This document shows, piece after piece, positions 1-10,509 of a stretch of 64,000 nt of DNA. The position numbers were made by a program, and so were the translations under genes. Origin of the DNA: Otatea glauca (taxonomy: Eukaryota > Streptophyta > Magnoliopsida > Poales > Poaceae); the NCBI GenBank assembly GCA_036346275.1, contig CM070717.1, positions 10,537,178 to 10,601,177 on the forward strand. The letters run 5' to 3'. Below the pieces are notes generated by a model. It saw only the letters and a program-made list of their open reading frames with translations, was not told the origin of the DNA and made no database searches. The first letter of the stretch is position 1, and the number at the start of each line of letters is the position of its first letter.

Positions 1-1
1 C

Positions 2-1518
2 AGTATCAATGCACACCTTGACTTAATCAATATGGGCATAAGACCTGAGTTAGCATCGAAAGAGACAGATACAGGCCGAACATACTGCGAACCTGCTTGT
101 TGCACTTTGTCTAAGGCTGAGAGAACTAAACTGTGCCACTGCTTGCATGGTGTGAAAGTTCCGTCCGGTTACTCCTCTAACATCAAGAGACTTGTTTCGA
201 TGCAAGATTTGAAATTAGTTGGCATGAAGTCTCATGATTGTCATGTGCTGATGACACAAATGCTCCCTGTGGCAATTAGAAGTATTTTGCCAGTCAAGGT
301 CCGGGAGACAATCACGAGGCTGTGTTATTTCTTTAACACAATTGCTCAGAAAGTCATCGATCCCGAAGCACTAGATGCACTGCAGGCTGAGGTGGTGATG
401 ACTCTATGTAATCTTGAGATGTATTTCCCTCCGTCGTTTTTCCATATCATGGTCCATCTCGTTGTTCACCTTGTGATAGAGATAAAGATATGCGGGCCCG
501 TGTTCCTACGTAGCATGTACCCATTCGAGAGGTATATGGGAATTCTCAAGTCCTACGTACGGAATCGATCTCGGCAGGAGGGTAGCATTGTCGAAGGTTA
601 TGCAACCGAAGAAGTCGTAGAGTTCTGCGTCGATTATATGGCTCAGGTCGAACCAATAGGTGTGCCTCGATCTCGCCATGAGGGGAGACTCCAGGGCATC
701 GGGACCATCGGAAGGAAAGCAATCACGCCTGATCCAGCTTCCTATGCTCAAGCTCATTTCACGGTTTTGCAACACATGGATGTAGTGTCCCCGTACATTG
801 ATGAGCATAAGCACTGGCTACGGCAAGAGAATCTGACGCGGCAAGAGTCTTGGATCACGAGACAGCATAACCTTCAGTTTAACAGATGGCTGAAGGAGCG
901 ACCCATCACTGGGACCTCGTCAGGTGATACGCTCACATGGTTGGCAAAAGGGCCAACATTTACAGTTGTAACATGGAAAGGATACGACTTAAATGGGTAC
1001 ATATTTTACACGAGAGATCAGGATATGAAGAGCACAAACCAGAACAGCGGTGTATGCATAGATGCGTTCAACACCGTTGGGTCAACGAGGAGCTCCTACT
1101 ATGGGTTCATAGAGGAGATTTGGGAGCTCGACTATGTACTATTCAAGATCCCCTTATTTCGGTGTCGTTGGGTCCATCTCCAAAGATGTGAAGGTTGACA
1201 AACACGGTGTCACTATCACAACCTCGCACGCGTCGGATACCAAGATGAACCATTCGTACTCTCTAACCAAGCTGTTCAAGTATTCTATGTAATCGACCCG
1301 TCCAACAAGAAGAGACATGTAGTTCTTCAGGGAAAAGGAGGATTGTCGGAGTAGAGAATGTAGTAGATGAGGAAGAATACAATCAATTCGAAGAGTTGCC
1401 TCCTATCGGAAAGAGCATCACAGTTCAGGAAGAACAACCCGAAGAAGCTAGCTACACACACGTCGATCATCATGAAGGGCTAATTTTTATACAAAAGAAT
1501 AAGCAAGTGGAGTTATGA
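2..1518 (+). pseudogene. TNP2-type CACTA transposase, C-terminal part, frameshifted
   Basis: C-terminal part of the large transposase that cuts CACTA ends. The reading frame is already open at the window edge, so the first internal Met at 32 is not the start. Residues roughly 60-210 after that Met match the DUF4218 domain that follows the TNP2 catalytic core (see PFERYMGILKSYVRNRSRQE). Residues about 300-385 match DUF4216 (GYDLNGYIFYT, WELDYVLFKIPLFRCRWV). The frame breaks at about 1190 after LFRCRWV. Homology resumes in the original frame from about 1232 (VFYVIDPSNKKRHVV) and shifts again near 1340, reaching a stop at 1518. The catalytic DDE region is upstream of the window. Family assignment is firm; activity is not expected because of the two frameshifts. 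Confidence 0.85.
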
Positions 1519-1728
1519 TTTTAAGTGTACTCTAGAAGATAATAGAGTTGTTTGTAATGAAATGCTCAAAATTAAAAACAACTTTGTGTATATATGCATC
1601 TGATTTATTTAATATAGTTTCCTTTCCTTTACTGATATTGCTTGCACAAACTGAAGTATACATTATATCAAGAAGGCCAAACTTTGGATTTACCTTAGCA
1701 ATGAAGGTCTGTGTCAATCTTCATCACA
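1519..1728 (+). other. 3' flank of the transposase gene, no gene seen
   Basis: AT-rich stretch between the transposase stop and the internal hairpin array. Short open frames on both strands have no recognisable domain and are probably chance. It may carry the 3' untranslated region and poly(A) site. Confidence 0.5.
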
Positions 1729-1872
1729 TAGAACCGTCTGGTATAGTTTATATCACAGACGGTTCTATACTAGAACCGTATGTGATAAAATAATATCACA
1801 GACGGTTCTAGTCTAGAACCGTCTGTGATATTTTTATCACAGACGGTTCTAGTATAGAACCGTCTGTGATAT
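1729..1872. repeat. Internal array of CACTA hairpins (ATCACAGACGGTT words)
   Basis: Three consecutive inverted repeats built from TATCACAGACGGTTCTA and its reverse complement TAGAACCGTCTGTGATA, separated by a few bases. The same core word (ACAGACGG) fills the right subterminal array at 6747-7096. In Spm, subterminal words of this kind are bound by TnpA. Here they lie immediately before a TATA box, so they could also serve as operator-like sites for the second gene (inference). Confidence 0.85.
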
Positions 1873-1880
1873 GGGAGACC

Positions 1881-1890
1881 TATAAAAAGG
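1881..1890 (+). promoter_or_regulatory. TATA box of the second CACTA-1 gene
   Basis: TATAAAAAGG starts 8 bp after the last hairpin and is followed by a C-rich leader (TCCACTCACGCGC, repeated GACGCC). About 200 bp on, CGGTAAGT at about 2079-2086 looks like a 5' splice site. This fits a transcribed leader exon whose first intron holds the LINE fragment. Confidence 0.5.
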
Positions 1891-2106
1891 CCACTTTGGC
1901 AGATCATTCATTCTCTACTCTTCCACTCACGCGCTTCAAACCCTAAGTATATTCGTCTCCGCCCACTCGCCGACGCCTCCTTCACGACGGCGCCTCGTCG
2001 ACCCCTCCCCATCGACGACGCCCTTCACGACGCCTCCCCATCACCGACGCCCCTCGCCGACGCCCCATCGATTTTCGCTCGGTAAGTGCCGATAAGGGAT
2101 GGATTC

Positions 2107-2914
2107 TTAAGGGGAGATTTTAACTTGGTTAGATTTCAAAATTATAAGAATAATGGCAAAGTAGATCATAAATGGTGTGATAAATTTAATGAATGGATAG
2201 AGATGCGGGGGCTTATGGAAATGCATTTGTCTGGTAGACACTTTACCTGGGCTAACAACCAAGGCAATCTAAGCATGTCGGTGATTGATAGAATTTTTTG
2301 TAGAACTTCCTTCGAGGAAAAGTTTCTATTAGTTGTTGTCTCTTCCCTTGCCAGAATTGATAGTGATCATAGTCCTATCCTGTGGGATTCAGGGGAGGAC
2401 GTTCAATATATAAAACCCAGTTATAAATTTGAGAAGTGGTGGCTTCTTCATGAAGAGTTTAATCGATTGTTCATAAGACTGGCATATTCCAAGTAAAGGT
2501 AAAATGCTATTGATAATTGGCAATGCAAGGTTAGGAATCTTAGGAAGGTTACTAAAGGGTGGAGTTTTAATGTTGAGTCTGAGATTAAGAAGAAGAAGAA
2601 AGTTCTTTTGAATGAGTTTGATGATATTGATGTTTTGTCTGAGTCTAGAATCCTTACTTCTGAAGAGGAAAACAGATTATTGTCTATTAAACAAGGGATA
2701 TAAAATATTTGGGTTATTGAAGAAACCAAAGCTAGACAACGAGCTAGAGAAAAGAATGTTAAAGAAGAAGATAAAAATACTAAATATTTCCATGTCGTGG
2801 CTAATCAAAGAAGGAGAAAGAACTTTATTACTTCTTGAGGGCCCTAATGGTCCTGTTTATGATACCAATAAGATGATTGATATTGCTTGTGACTATTATA
2901 AATCCTTATTTGGC
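2107..2914 (+). mobile_element. LINE (plant L1-type) fragment: endonuclease end to start of RT
   Basis: Truncated non-LTR retrotransposon ORF2. The start shows the end of the apurinic endonuclease: GDFNLVRF, then RHFTWANNQ, VIDRIFC and the SDHSPIL motif, whose Asp-His pair is catalytic in this fold. The linker then runs through WWLLHEEF and IRKKKKVLLNEFDD towards EGPNGPVYDT and YYKSLFG, just before the reverse transcriptase. There is no ATG start and no RT core, and stops and frameshifts occur near 2495, 2700 and 2760. It sits between the CACTA-1 leader and the next coding exon, so probably in an intron. No TSD was identified. Confidence 0.8.
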
Positions 2915-3585
2915 TTTGTCATCATACGTGTTCGCTGATCTGAGATAAAACCAACAGTCTGATCATCGTTCCAGCCTTTGGTGTTGTACAACTCGCTGCC
3001 AATGACATCTAGATCCAACCACATGCACGGTGCACCTCCCTATCACTGCCAAAGTGCCAATGTGCACTTTATCTCCGCTGACGATCTCCACATTTCGTCA
3101 CCACATTGTCCTCATTTCCTATGGCCAGTGTACACGTCATTCTCTCCACCGATTGCTTGTGGCACACCTTGACCATGCTTTCTCCGTTGGTGTGCATTAA
3201 TGGCCCTTTTGCTATTCCTCAATCCATCCCTGGTGAGGTGTATGACTGTCCATTAAGTGGTTGTGTTTATTTATGAGAGAAATTCACTTCGATTTAGCAA
3301 CTACAACAAGATCTCGTTGTTCATTTTTGGGCATATTCGATTTAGCAACTACAACAAGATTACTCAAGCCAATTGTGCATGGTGTGATCCAGACTAGTAT
3401 CAGAGACCAAGTTAGACATTACTTATGAGAACTTATAACTAAAATATCATGAATTGCTTCTCTCAACTTACCTTCTCTGAACTACCTTTATACCCATTAA
3501 ATAAAAGCAGCTATCAATTGGTAGCCTTCCATGTTTGTTTACTTTTCTTTCCTGTTGTGCCACGACAACCAGCCTAGATTGCAAG
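2915..3585 (+). other. Spacer before the second CACTA-1 gene, nothing recognised
   Basis: Mixed-composition DNA with no domain-bearing frame. A short near-repeat (CGATTTAGCAACTACAACAAG at about 3292 and 3329, quoted in part) is the only internal structure noticed. It is probably the rest of an intron or leader. Confidence 0.4.
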
Positions 3586-4740
3586 ATGGTGTCCCCTCAT
3601 TCGCCGTCTGAAGGATGTGATGAGTCACCGAAAAGAAAAACTCCTCGAGGTCCAAGAGGAGCAAATAAAAGGCCCACGGAACGATATACCATCACAGCGG
3701 TTGATCGAAAGGATGGGCCTCCCACCGAACCAAGAAAGGCGGTGAATGCATTTAGGACATTGTGCGGGATAGTCGCACGGGAACGGGTCCCCATCACATG
3801 TCCATCCTGGAAGTCACTGACTGATGAGAGCCACAACGACTTGGTTATAGAAATTATGTCTTCGTTCGATATCCCAGAAGACTTTGTGATCTTAGTGCGA
3901 CGGTATGCACTGCTAGTGACGGGAAAGGCGTGGAAGAATTTCAAGAGCACCCTTGTCAAGGAATATGTCAATAAGGACAGGACTCCCTTCTCTAAGTACG
4001 GGTTCATTACTGAGGATATATGGCAAAATTTTGTTGAGGCGAAGACGACGGATGAACTCGTGCGTCAAAGTGAAGCCCACAAGGCCCTGCAGGCAAGGAG
4101 CACCCACCCCCACAGACTTGGCACCGCTGGGTACGCGGGGAAGAGGGACCAATGGGAGAGGGAGGACGAGGAGGCCTGTGTGCCATTTGCATGTATCGTT
4201 GACCGACGCGCCAGAGACTGGCTGAGAGCAAGGTCAAGTGCAACGTCTTCCGGCACCGTCTCCTTTACAAACCCCGCGGACGAGGAAGTCTGCCAACAAC
4301 TGGTAAGATATCGGACTTCCAATTTTGTACGTAATTAGTCCGTAATTTCGTAAGTGAATTAACTTTTCGAGATCTTGCAGGTAGCGTTGAGTACACAATC
4401 TTCCGATGGCACTTTTTTGCCAGACAGGGAGAAAGATGTACTCTCCACAGCCTTGGGAAACAAAGAACACCCTGGTCGCATGCGAGGCGTTGGGGTTTTG
4501 TTCCTCGAAGTCGAGATTTCAGTGCGACTCGCACAAATACCGCAGTAAGAAGAGAACCAAAGCAGAGCGAGAGGAATGACTGGTACAAAGGATTGAGGAA
4601 AGACTAAGAGAAGAATTCAACAATAAAATAAAAAGCCTCGAGGAAAGGCTCAATAATCACCTGCGCAAGTCCTGGATGTATGTGGGCAAATCACCCCACT
4701 ACCTAAAAAGAGTAGCCGTGTCGTCCGCCACTCCCACAAA
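3586..4740 (+). pseudogene. CACTA second gene, N-terminal En/Spm-type (Ptta) domain
   Basis: N-terminal part of the accessory CACTA protein, equivalent in position to TnpA-like or Plant_transposase (Ptta/En/Spm) proteins that bind element DNA. The ATG at 3586 opens a basic N-terminus (PKRKTPRGPRGANKRP, a likely nuclear signal). The family core follows: ITCPSWKSL, GKAWKNFKSTL, KYGFITEDIWQNFVEAKTT, then EEVCQQL. A canonical intron fits at 4303-4380 (GTAAGA to TTGCAG), continuing into VALSTQSSDGTFLP and ALGNKEHPGRMRGVG. A one-base shift follows near 4490. A charged, coiled-coil-like stretch rich in E, R and K follows at 4590-4670. The Ulp1-like domain downstream probably belongs to the same transcript. 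Family call good; intactness doubtful. Confidence 0.72.
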
Positions 4741-5042
4741 TTGAACATGGGAAATCTCCGTCTGTGACATCAAGGTACTTATATATATGTCTTGAATGCT
4801 CCATACAAATAGTGTTGGACGCAGAGCTAAGCTGTACCATTATGTAGGTGGCCACGCGGTGCACTCTCCGAGTGAGACTTGTCCATGGTGCCACCGTTAT
4901 TAAGCTACCGGGTCACGATCCGCTTATTGAAGGGCGTTGGTGTACGGCACCCTTGTGGCACGAGGATTCACGAAGGTTAGTTGGACGGTGTAAACGATAA
5001 TTTCAAGACCGCCCCACTTCCGATGCCCCCAAACGCGAGATT

Positions 5043-6710
5043 GTGACACCGGGGACGCCATTCACGCTTTATCCGGTGGCCCAAGGCGACATCTCCTGGG
5101 CCCGTCCTCCATCACCGGAGCTTCCCCAACTGCCTGAGCCAGATGATGCACCTCAGCAGAGCACCAAATCGGCTCCCGTGCCCCTGCATCAAAGGACATT
5201 CAGTTGGATGGTGCCCACTCGTCGCCCGTGCAGACTCCTTATGGCAGAAAAAAGTCAAGGGCAAAGCGAAGCAGATCACGAAGAAATTGGACTATCCAAT
5301 TGCCCCCCTGGCCTGAGTATACCAGCTAGGAGAGCCTTTTGTAACAGGAGAGCGCATGAAGAACCTTTCTATTGCTTGCGTCAGATTGCAGAATTGGTGC
5401 ATGCAACAGGCTAAAAAGCCAGTGCAAGACCGCATAACGACTATATCGGTCAGTTTCAAGTATGAGCATCTATTCAATGAGTCATCGGGGGGATTCTTCA
5501 CAGCCGACTTCAATGACCTTTTTGACGTCTTCAACCTCAACGCCCACGACGCCGCGCTCTTGAGATGCTGGATATTGTAAGTGTGTGCATTCACATTCTA
5601 CATTCGTATAATATCGATAAAAGTCATATATATATATATGACTCAATGCTTTCGTATATTTAGATACATGATCCAGGAAGCGAGGAAGAACGAACAACCG
5701 GTGGGTTTTCTAGATCCACACATAGTCTCCAAGCAAACAATGGACAAAGATTACGGATTTGTCGAAAAATACGTCGGAGAGGCCTTGGCGGCTCAAAAAG
5801 ATAAAGAGTTCATACTTTTACCCCACAACTCAGGGTAAGTGCTAGTTTGATTTGCACTATGCTCGCAACTCTATCCTGTTAATTGACCATGCCGACATAC
5901 CTGTGTAGGTTTCATTGGGTTCTCATTGTAATTCATCCATCGACGAATCGGGTTATTTACCTTGATTCCTTACAGAGTGGCAGCCACGACTAACAACCTA
6001 TCGCAAAATTAATCACCAGGTAATTAATCACGTTTCCTCCAAAGATAACATGGTCATGTAGGTTGTTCAAACGTGTATGTTTCTCCTGGAATAGCTGAGG
6101 CTAACCTATTGCAATCACGTAGCGCGTTCAAAGTGTACAAATATTATGGAGGGCCTTCTGGCAAGGACAGGGCGAAGCTGAATCACGATTTTAAGTTTTC
6201 GGTAACCGCTGTACACAATAATCCTATGTAAACTATGTAATAATGATTCTGGAACTAACTAAATCTATATTTGCAGTGCCACCAGCAGGGAAAGGGAAAT
6301 AACCGTTGTGGATTTTACGTTTGCCACAACATGGAACTCCTTGTCACTAAGAAAACGCCCAATCGGGTAACAACTGCGTTGGAAGAGGCCGATTTGGAGC
6401 GAATTCGAGGCCAGCTTTGTGCCTTCTTGCTCAGTCAAGTTTTACACAAAAAAAGTGAGTTCCACGTTGCCGTATAACTTGAGGAGTCGTATTTTTTTTA
6501 AATTACCATTTGGGTTAATTGTCAAACTTGTGTTGTGGATTTGTAAATTGTAGTTGTGTATTCGATTAATTGGTTAATGCTATTGAGTTACATTTGGTTA
6601 ATATATCTGAGTTCATTTCTGAAATGGTTGTAATGTTTTTGTAACATGAGTTTAGTTATTCTGTAATCTGCTTTTTTCCAGAGGGCGTGGCTAGCATTTC
6701 CTGAGGCTAG
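5043..6710 (+). pseudogene. CACTA second gene, C-terminal Ulp1-like (C48) cysteine protease domain
   Basis: SUMO-protease-like fold often fused to plant DNA transposon proteins. The domain is spread over several apparent exons: SFKYEHLFN and FNLNAHDAALLRCWI (to about 5577), MIQEARKNEQPVGFLDPHIV to ILLPHNSG (5668-5835), a His exon starting FHWVLIVI (about 5910) that carries the Asp in VIYLDSLQSG, FKVYKYYGGPSGKDRAKL (about 6125-6199), and the Cys exon NNRCGFYVCHNMELL (from about 6278). The His-Asp-Cys order matches peptidase family C48. Introns have GTAAG-type donors, and a last small exon may end EGVASIS at about 6700. What this protease does for the transposon is not known from the sequence. 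The region before 5340 (proline-rich) is poorly conserved and may be degraded. Confidence 0.72.
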
Positions 6711-6746
6711 CCAATAAATAGATTAATGGTTGCCTGTTGGAAGTCT

Positions 6747-7096
6747 TATCACAGACGGTTTTTAATTAAAACCAGTCTGTGATATAAAGATGTAACAGAC
6801 GGTTTCAAACAAAAACCGTCTGTGATATCATCACATCATAGACGGTTTTCAACTGAAATCGTCTGTGATGTAATGATGTAACAGACGATTTCAAACAAAA
6901 ACCGTGCTCGTGATATCATAATATCACGAGCGGTTTTAATAAAACGATGCGTGATATGATAACATCACAGACGGTTTTAGTTTAAAACCGTCTGTGATAT
7001 ATTCTATCACAGACGGTATGCCGTAACATCACTGACACATGGTTACAGACGGTCCGAAAAACCGTCTGTGATGACGGTTCCGAACCGTCTGTGATA
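6747..7096. repeat. Right subterminal repeat array of CACTA-1
   Basis: About ten copies of a TATCACAGACGGTTTT word alternate with its complement AAAACCGTCTGTGATA, forming head-to-head pairs separated by a few bases. Copies nearest the gene have drifted (ACCAGTCTGTG, ACAGACGATTTC); those nearest the end are closest to consensus. Subterminal arrays like this are the transposase-binding zone of CACTA elements. Confidence 0.9.
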
Positions 7097-7097
7097 A

Positions 7098-7113
7098 GTT
7101 TTTCTGTAGTAGT
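7098..7113 (-). repeat. CACTA-1 right terminal inverted repeat
   Basis: TTTTTCTGTAGTAGTG, the reverse complement of the CACTA superfamily end CACTACTACAGAAAAA. It directly follows the subterminal array and marks the exact right border of the element. Confidence 0.9.
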
Positions 7114-7343
7114 GAATCTATCGTTCAAGTAACACGTCATAAATCAGTTTTTAAAGCTAACACTTCATAAATCTTTAACCCAATATTTCCACATCCGATG
7201 TACTTACAGGGAATTCATGATGGGTACAGATGTATAAAAATACTTCTGTAACATAATCTGAGGACAACGTGAGACAAGTAATTATTCAATGTGTATATAC
7301 ACAAATCCGTGGTACTCGAGAATGGCAAGGCCTCACATTCTCA

Positions 7344-8450
7344 TTACTCGGAGGGGTAGGAAGGCTGCATCGCAAGGCCGCACATGCCCCTCTTGTCAGC
7401 GATGTCCTTCTCCATCCTCAAGTAACCGTTCTCTCCCCAAGTCGCACCCCATGAGTTCTTCATCAGCCAGTACTTTGTGCCATCGCTTGCCTTGCCATAC
7501 CCAATGGCAGCAATTCCGTGGTCCAGGTTCGTGCCACAGGAGCCGGTCATCACACCGCCGGAGTAGAATTGGAATGTCATGTCGCCTCCGTCCACTGCCA
7601 CCGACACTGGCTGGCTTGCCACTGCCTTCATGAGAGCGGCCTCGTTGTTGGCCGGCACATCCTCATAGCCTTTGATGGTCGCGGTGCTGTTGGATCCACC
7701 CTTGCACTTGCCATCTTCCGCCGTGTAAGGGTAGTTGGACTCGGTAGTGAGGCCACCGTTCTTGATGATGAACTTGAAGGCATCGTCCATCTCGCCACCC
7801 CCGCAGCCCTGGTCCTCGCCGTGGACATCGCAATCCACCAGTTCTTGCTCCGACAACGAGATGAGCTTGCCTGTGCTCAACTTGACGATGCCCTCCATTG
7901 CCGCAACAGCTGAAAACGCCCAACAGCAACCTACCATCGTGTAGTGTTAGATATAATCGCACGCCATTGTCACAGAAACAAGGTTGGCACATGCAGTACC
8001 CTAGATTTTCTTACCGCATTGGCCTTGATCCTTGATGGGTGTGACGGCACCCTTGGTCCTCCAGTCTACGGTTGCCGGAAGCGCATCGAGGCTGACATTC
8101 TCATACCTAAATCCTGTAGGAAGCCTCATTGAGTTAGGATTGAAGCCCTTGTTAGTCTTGGTTGCCCTGAACTCGTCGTTGGTGAGGTCAGCAAACTGGT
8201 TGATGCTGAGCCAGAACTTGTGGTTCCCTCCATTGAATGACTCTATGAATGCAACGTTGGCTTGGAATACCTCGAACCGCCGTGCCTTCTCGGCGACGTC
8301 CGTGTACACGCGACCGTACTTGGCCATCCACTGCTCGTGCCTTGCCACCATGGACGAGTCATCGCTGAGCTCGCGAGCTGCTAGGACATTACTACAGAAG
8401 CACACGAAGCCAAGGATGGCAACAAGGAGCAAAGTCTTGGGGATCACCAT
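7344..8450 (-). CDS. Papain-type cysteine protease, SAG39-like (C1A), two exons
   Basis: Secreted or vacuolar endopeptidase of family C1A, senescence-specific SAG39 subgroup by resemblance. Exon 1 is 8450-8015 and exon 2 is 7930-7344. The 84-bp intron has GT and AG borders and joins G|GT within the active-site region. The product is 340 aa, the usual family length. It starts with a signal peptide (about residues 1-24, LLLVAILGFVCFCSNVLA), then an I29 inhibitor prodomain (HEQWMAKYGRVY, ERFNIN-type helix, FWLSINQFADLTNDEF), then the mature enzyme from LPATVDWR. The catalytic set is complete: Gln in IKDQGQC, Cys in CGCCWAFS, His in LDHGIAAIGYG and Asn in KNSWGATWGENGY. No frameshift or stop is seen. 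It lies 230 bp from the end of CACTA-1, so its 3' flank is transposon-derived. This is the only apparently intact host gene in the window. Confidence 0.93.
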
Positions 8451-8554
8451 GATCGATCAGGCTTTGTGTCAACTGCTTAGTGCTTAATACTACGGCTGTC
8501 TACTGTGTGATGGTTAACTGGTTTGGTTTGTCGAGTGGGAGAGGGATGCACGGG

Positions 8555-8562
8555 TTTATATA
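8555..8562 (-). promoter_or_regulatory. TATA box of the cysteine protease gene
   Basis: Read on the minus strand, CTATATAAAC lies about 105 bp before the ATG at 8450, a normal plant core-promoter spacing. No other promoter element is assigned. Confidence 0.6.
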
Positions 8563-8999
8563 GCTACTTCTACGTACTTAACGAGCACATACCGTGTTTT
8601 TTGAGGAACGTACCGTGCTTGTGAGATGTTTTTGATAGGGACACCCGCGTAGTCGTGAAGTTAATTAAGCCCAAGATGGTGTATAAACTCTTGCCAATAA
8701 ACGTACGCTAGCTTCGATAGTGAGAAGACGTACACACTCTCCAGTCGCTCCCTTCTATGATTATACGAACAAAAGAATTTGATCAGAAATTGTTGCCAGT
8801 CTATAAAATCAACGCAAGCCTACATGTATTAGTTCCATGTTTTATCACAAATCACCTCAAAATTAATGAAGAAAAAGGTTAAAGATAGAGTTGTGCTTCC
8901 TCGATGGTCGTTCACAAATACAAGCTAGGATCAATCTTTTGAAACTTTAATCGTTGACATACGTAAGAGCATATAGATTGACTACACAAAACTGATACT
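8563..8999. other. Upstream region of the protease gene, no gene seen
   Basis: AT-rich DNA upstream of the protease promoter. No open frame with a domain and no clear transposon end was found. It probably holds distal promoter sequence. Confidence 0.4.
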
Positions 9000-9146
9000 G
9001 TTGGATTTGTTTTGCGAAATAATTTCATAATATATTTTTATTTCAATATCTTTGTAGTATATTATGATAAAGAAAACTTTGGTCAATTTTTTGTGTTGAA
9101 GACTATAAAAAGCTGAAAACGACTTATTTTTTTGACGGACGGAGTA
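9000..9146. mobile_element. Stowaway-like MITE, right end only
   Basis: The stretch ends GACTTATTTTTTTGACGGAC followed by GGAGTA, resembling the grass Stowaway terminus (inverted TACTCCCTCCGTC) next to a TA target. The matching left end was not found near 9000, so the element is truncated or diverged. Confidence 0.35.
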
Positions 9147-10065
9147 ACTGTTATCGCTTCGAGGTAGGACTTCTAGGTAGTTTTCAAATCATATAAACTG
9201 GCTAAGCGACACCCAAAAATGTCGCTATTTCGTGATGATGCTACCAATGCAAGGTTCTATAGACTATGATTATATTTTTGTCGTTCATTCATTTAGTAAT
9301 AGAGAATGTAAACCAAAATTAAAAATCACGCCCTCTATTTTTTTAATAAGTTGATATTAATGGAATATCTTTTAAAGTATATGATTGATTTGAAGCGTTC
9401 TGGGACTCACGCAACTGCAGATGATATGATCTAACATTGCCCATGTTGCTACTAATCTGGCCATCGTTCATCTCTCCCAATGCAACACCAACATTACTTA
9501 GCGACAACACAACATTACTAGTAAAAATCCCCCGTGTTGCCACAGGCGGTCTATTTAGAGAGAGAAAATCTTTTTAAAAAAAAGTAAAAAGGAATTAATT
9601 TTCTTTCAAGAAAAAAATATAAAAAGAGGAAACAAAATTTTTTATAAAAAACACTGTAGCAAACAAGATATTGTATCTCTGACACTGTTTTTTATACCGC
9701 ACCAGAGCATGGCATGGCCATCGGACGGCTGCACAGCCGTATATCACCTAGAATCATAAGTTATATTAGTTTAAGCTCTTTTTTATACCTATCCATTACT
9801 GTGGATCGTCTATTATTTTCAATATTATGGATCATATTAATTAGCATTCAACTATAGTACAACACCCCATGTACTAGGTAGTACATCCCATTAGAGATTA
9901 AATTATAATTTAACTAGCTCGCTCCTAAACAGAATTACTGCTTCATCTTTTTCTCACGACATTTTTACTCTCCACGTTCTTTTTCTCGGCCACCAAACCG
10001 GGATTGCGGTAGCCATTAGCAAACAAATCATCCATGCGTCAAACTTGATATTAACGCTTGCCATT
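9147..10065. other. AT-rich intergenic stretch, nothing recognised
   Basis: No frame with a domain and no convincing terminal repeats. It ends at the CCATT target of Copia-A. Confidence 0.4.
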
Positions 10066-10307
10066 TGTTGAGTTTGAGAATTATATGAATTTATTTTCTA
10101 CTCCATCTCAAATCTATTTATACACAGAATTTATTATATTCCACTATAAATATATCCCTCTAGTCAATAAGAAAAGCGAGAGCTTCATTGTAAATGTCTA
10201 CTTACTTAATAAAATTATCTTTGTGCGTCCGTAGTTTTTTCTATAAGAATTTTTCACATAAAATTCATATCTTCTGTTTTTTATTTTTTTATGTATTATT
10301 TATAATG
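10066..10307 (+). repeat. Copia-A 5' LTR
   Basis: Starts TGTTGAGTTTGAG and aligns along its length with 21407-21647 (shared blocks CTACTCCATCTCAAATCTAT, TTCATTGTAAAT, CCGTAGTTTTTTC). The expected end TGTAACA has decayed to TATAATG. A weak primer-binding site (AGTAGTATCAACAC) follows. Confidence 0.78.
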
Positions 10308-10509
10308 AGTAGTATCAACACACAGTAGATAAAAAATCATCTCGGCAGTCGACAATCCGTCGAGTGTTATTTTCTCAGTGACTCAGCGTTCTTCGTCGGA
10401 CGCCGCGGAGTACTTCTGTCGGGCCAAAAGCCGAGCCGGTCTCGTCCGTGCAGTAGTTAGCAACCGCCTACCACGAGGCGTCATCCACGGACACCAAAGA
10501 GTAGCATCG
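10308..10509 (+). other. Copia-A leader, left piece
   Basis: Untranslated leader of Copia-A, cut at the Copia-B target CATCG (10505-10509). The sequence resumes after 17475. A short GC-rich open frame at 10378-10569 spans the junction with the Copia-B LTR and is not a gene. Confidence 0.6.

Larger units (their letters stand above)
1..7113 (+). mobile_element. CACTA-1 (En/Spm superfamily), right part, continues before the window
   Basis: Class II cut-and-paste transposon. Seen in order: the 3' end of a TNP2-type transposase gene, an internal hairpin array with TATA box, a LINE fragment, a second gene with En/Spm-type and Ulp1-like domains, a subterminal array of ACAGACGGTT words in both orientations, and a 16-base terminal repeat ending in GTAGTAGTG at 7113. 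The left terminus and most of the transposase lie outside the window, so the TSD (right copy would be AAT at 7114-7116) cannot be checked. Alternatively two CACTA elements are fused here, because the internal array at 1729-1872 looks like subterminal DNA. Confidence 0.88.

Noticed and set aside
1532..1793. Two short overlapping frames on opposite strands before the internal hairpins
   Set aside because: Part of each lies in the 3' flank of the transposase or in the hairpins; nothing recognisable.
3597..4588. Minus-strand open frames opposite the En/Spm-type domain
   Set aside because: Shadows of the plus-strand coding exon; no domain match.
7269..8487. Several open frames on the plus strand
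   Set aside because: They are antisense shadows of the two-exon cysteine protease gene; only the minus-strand frame has the domain motifs and a proper intron.
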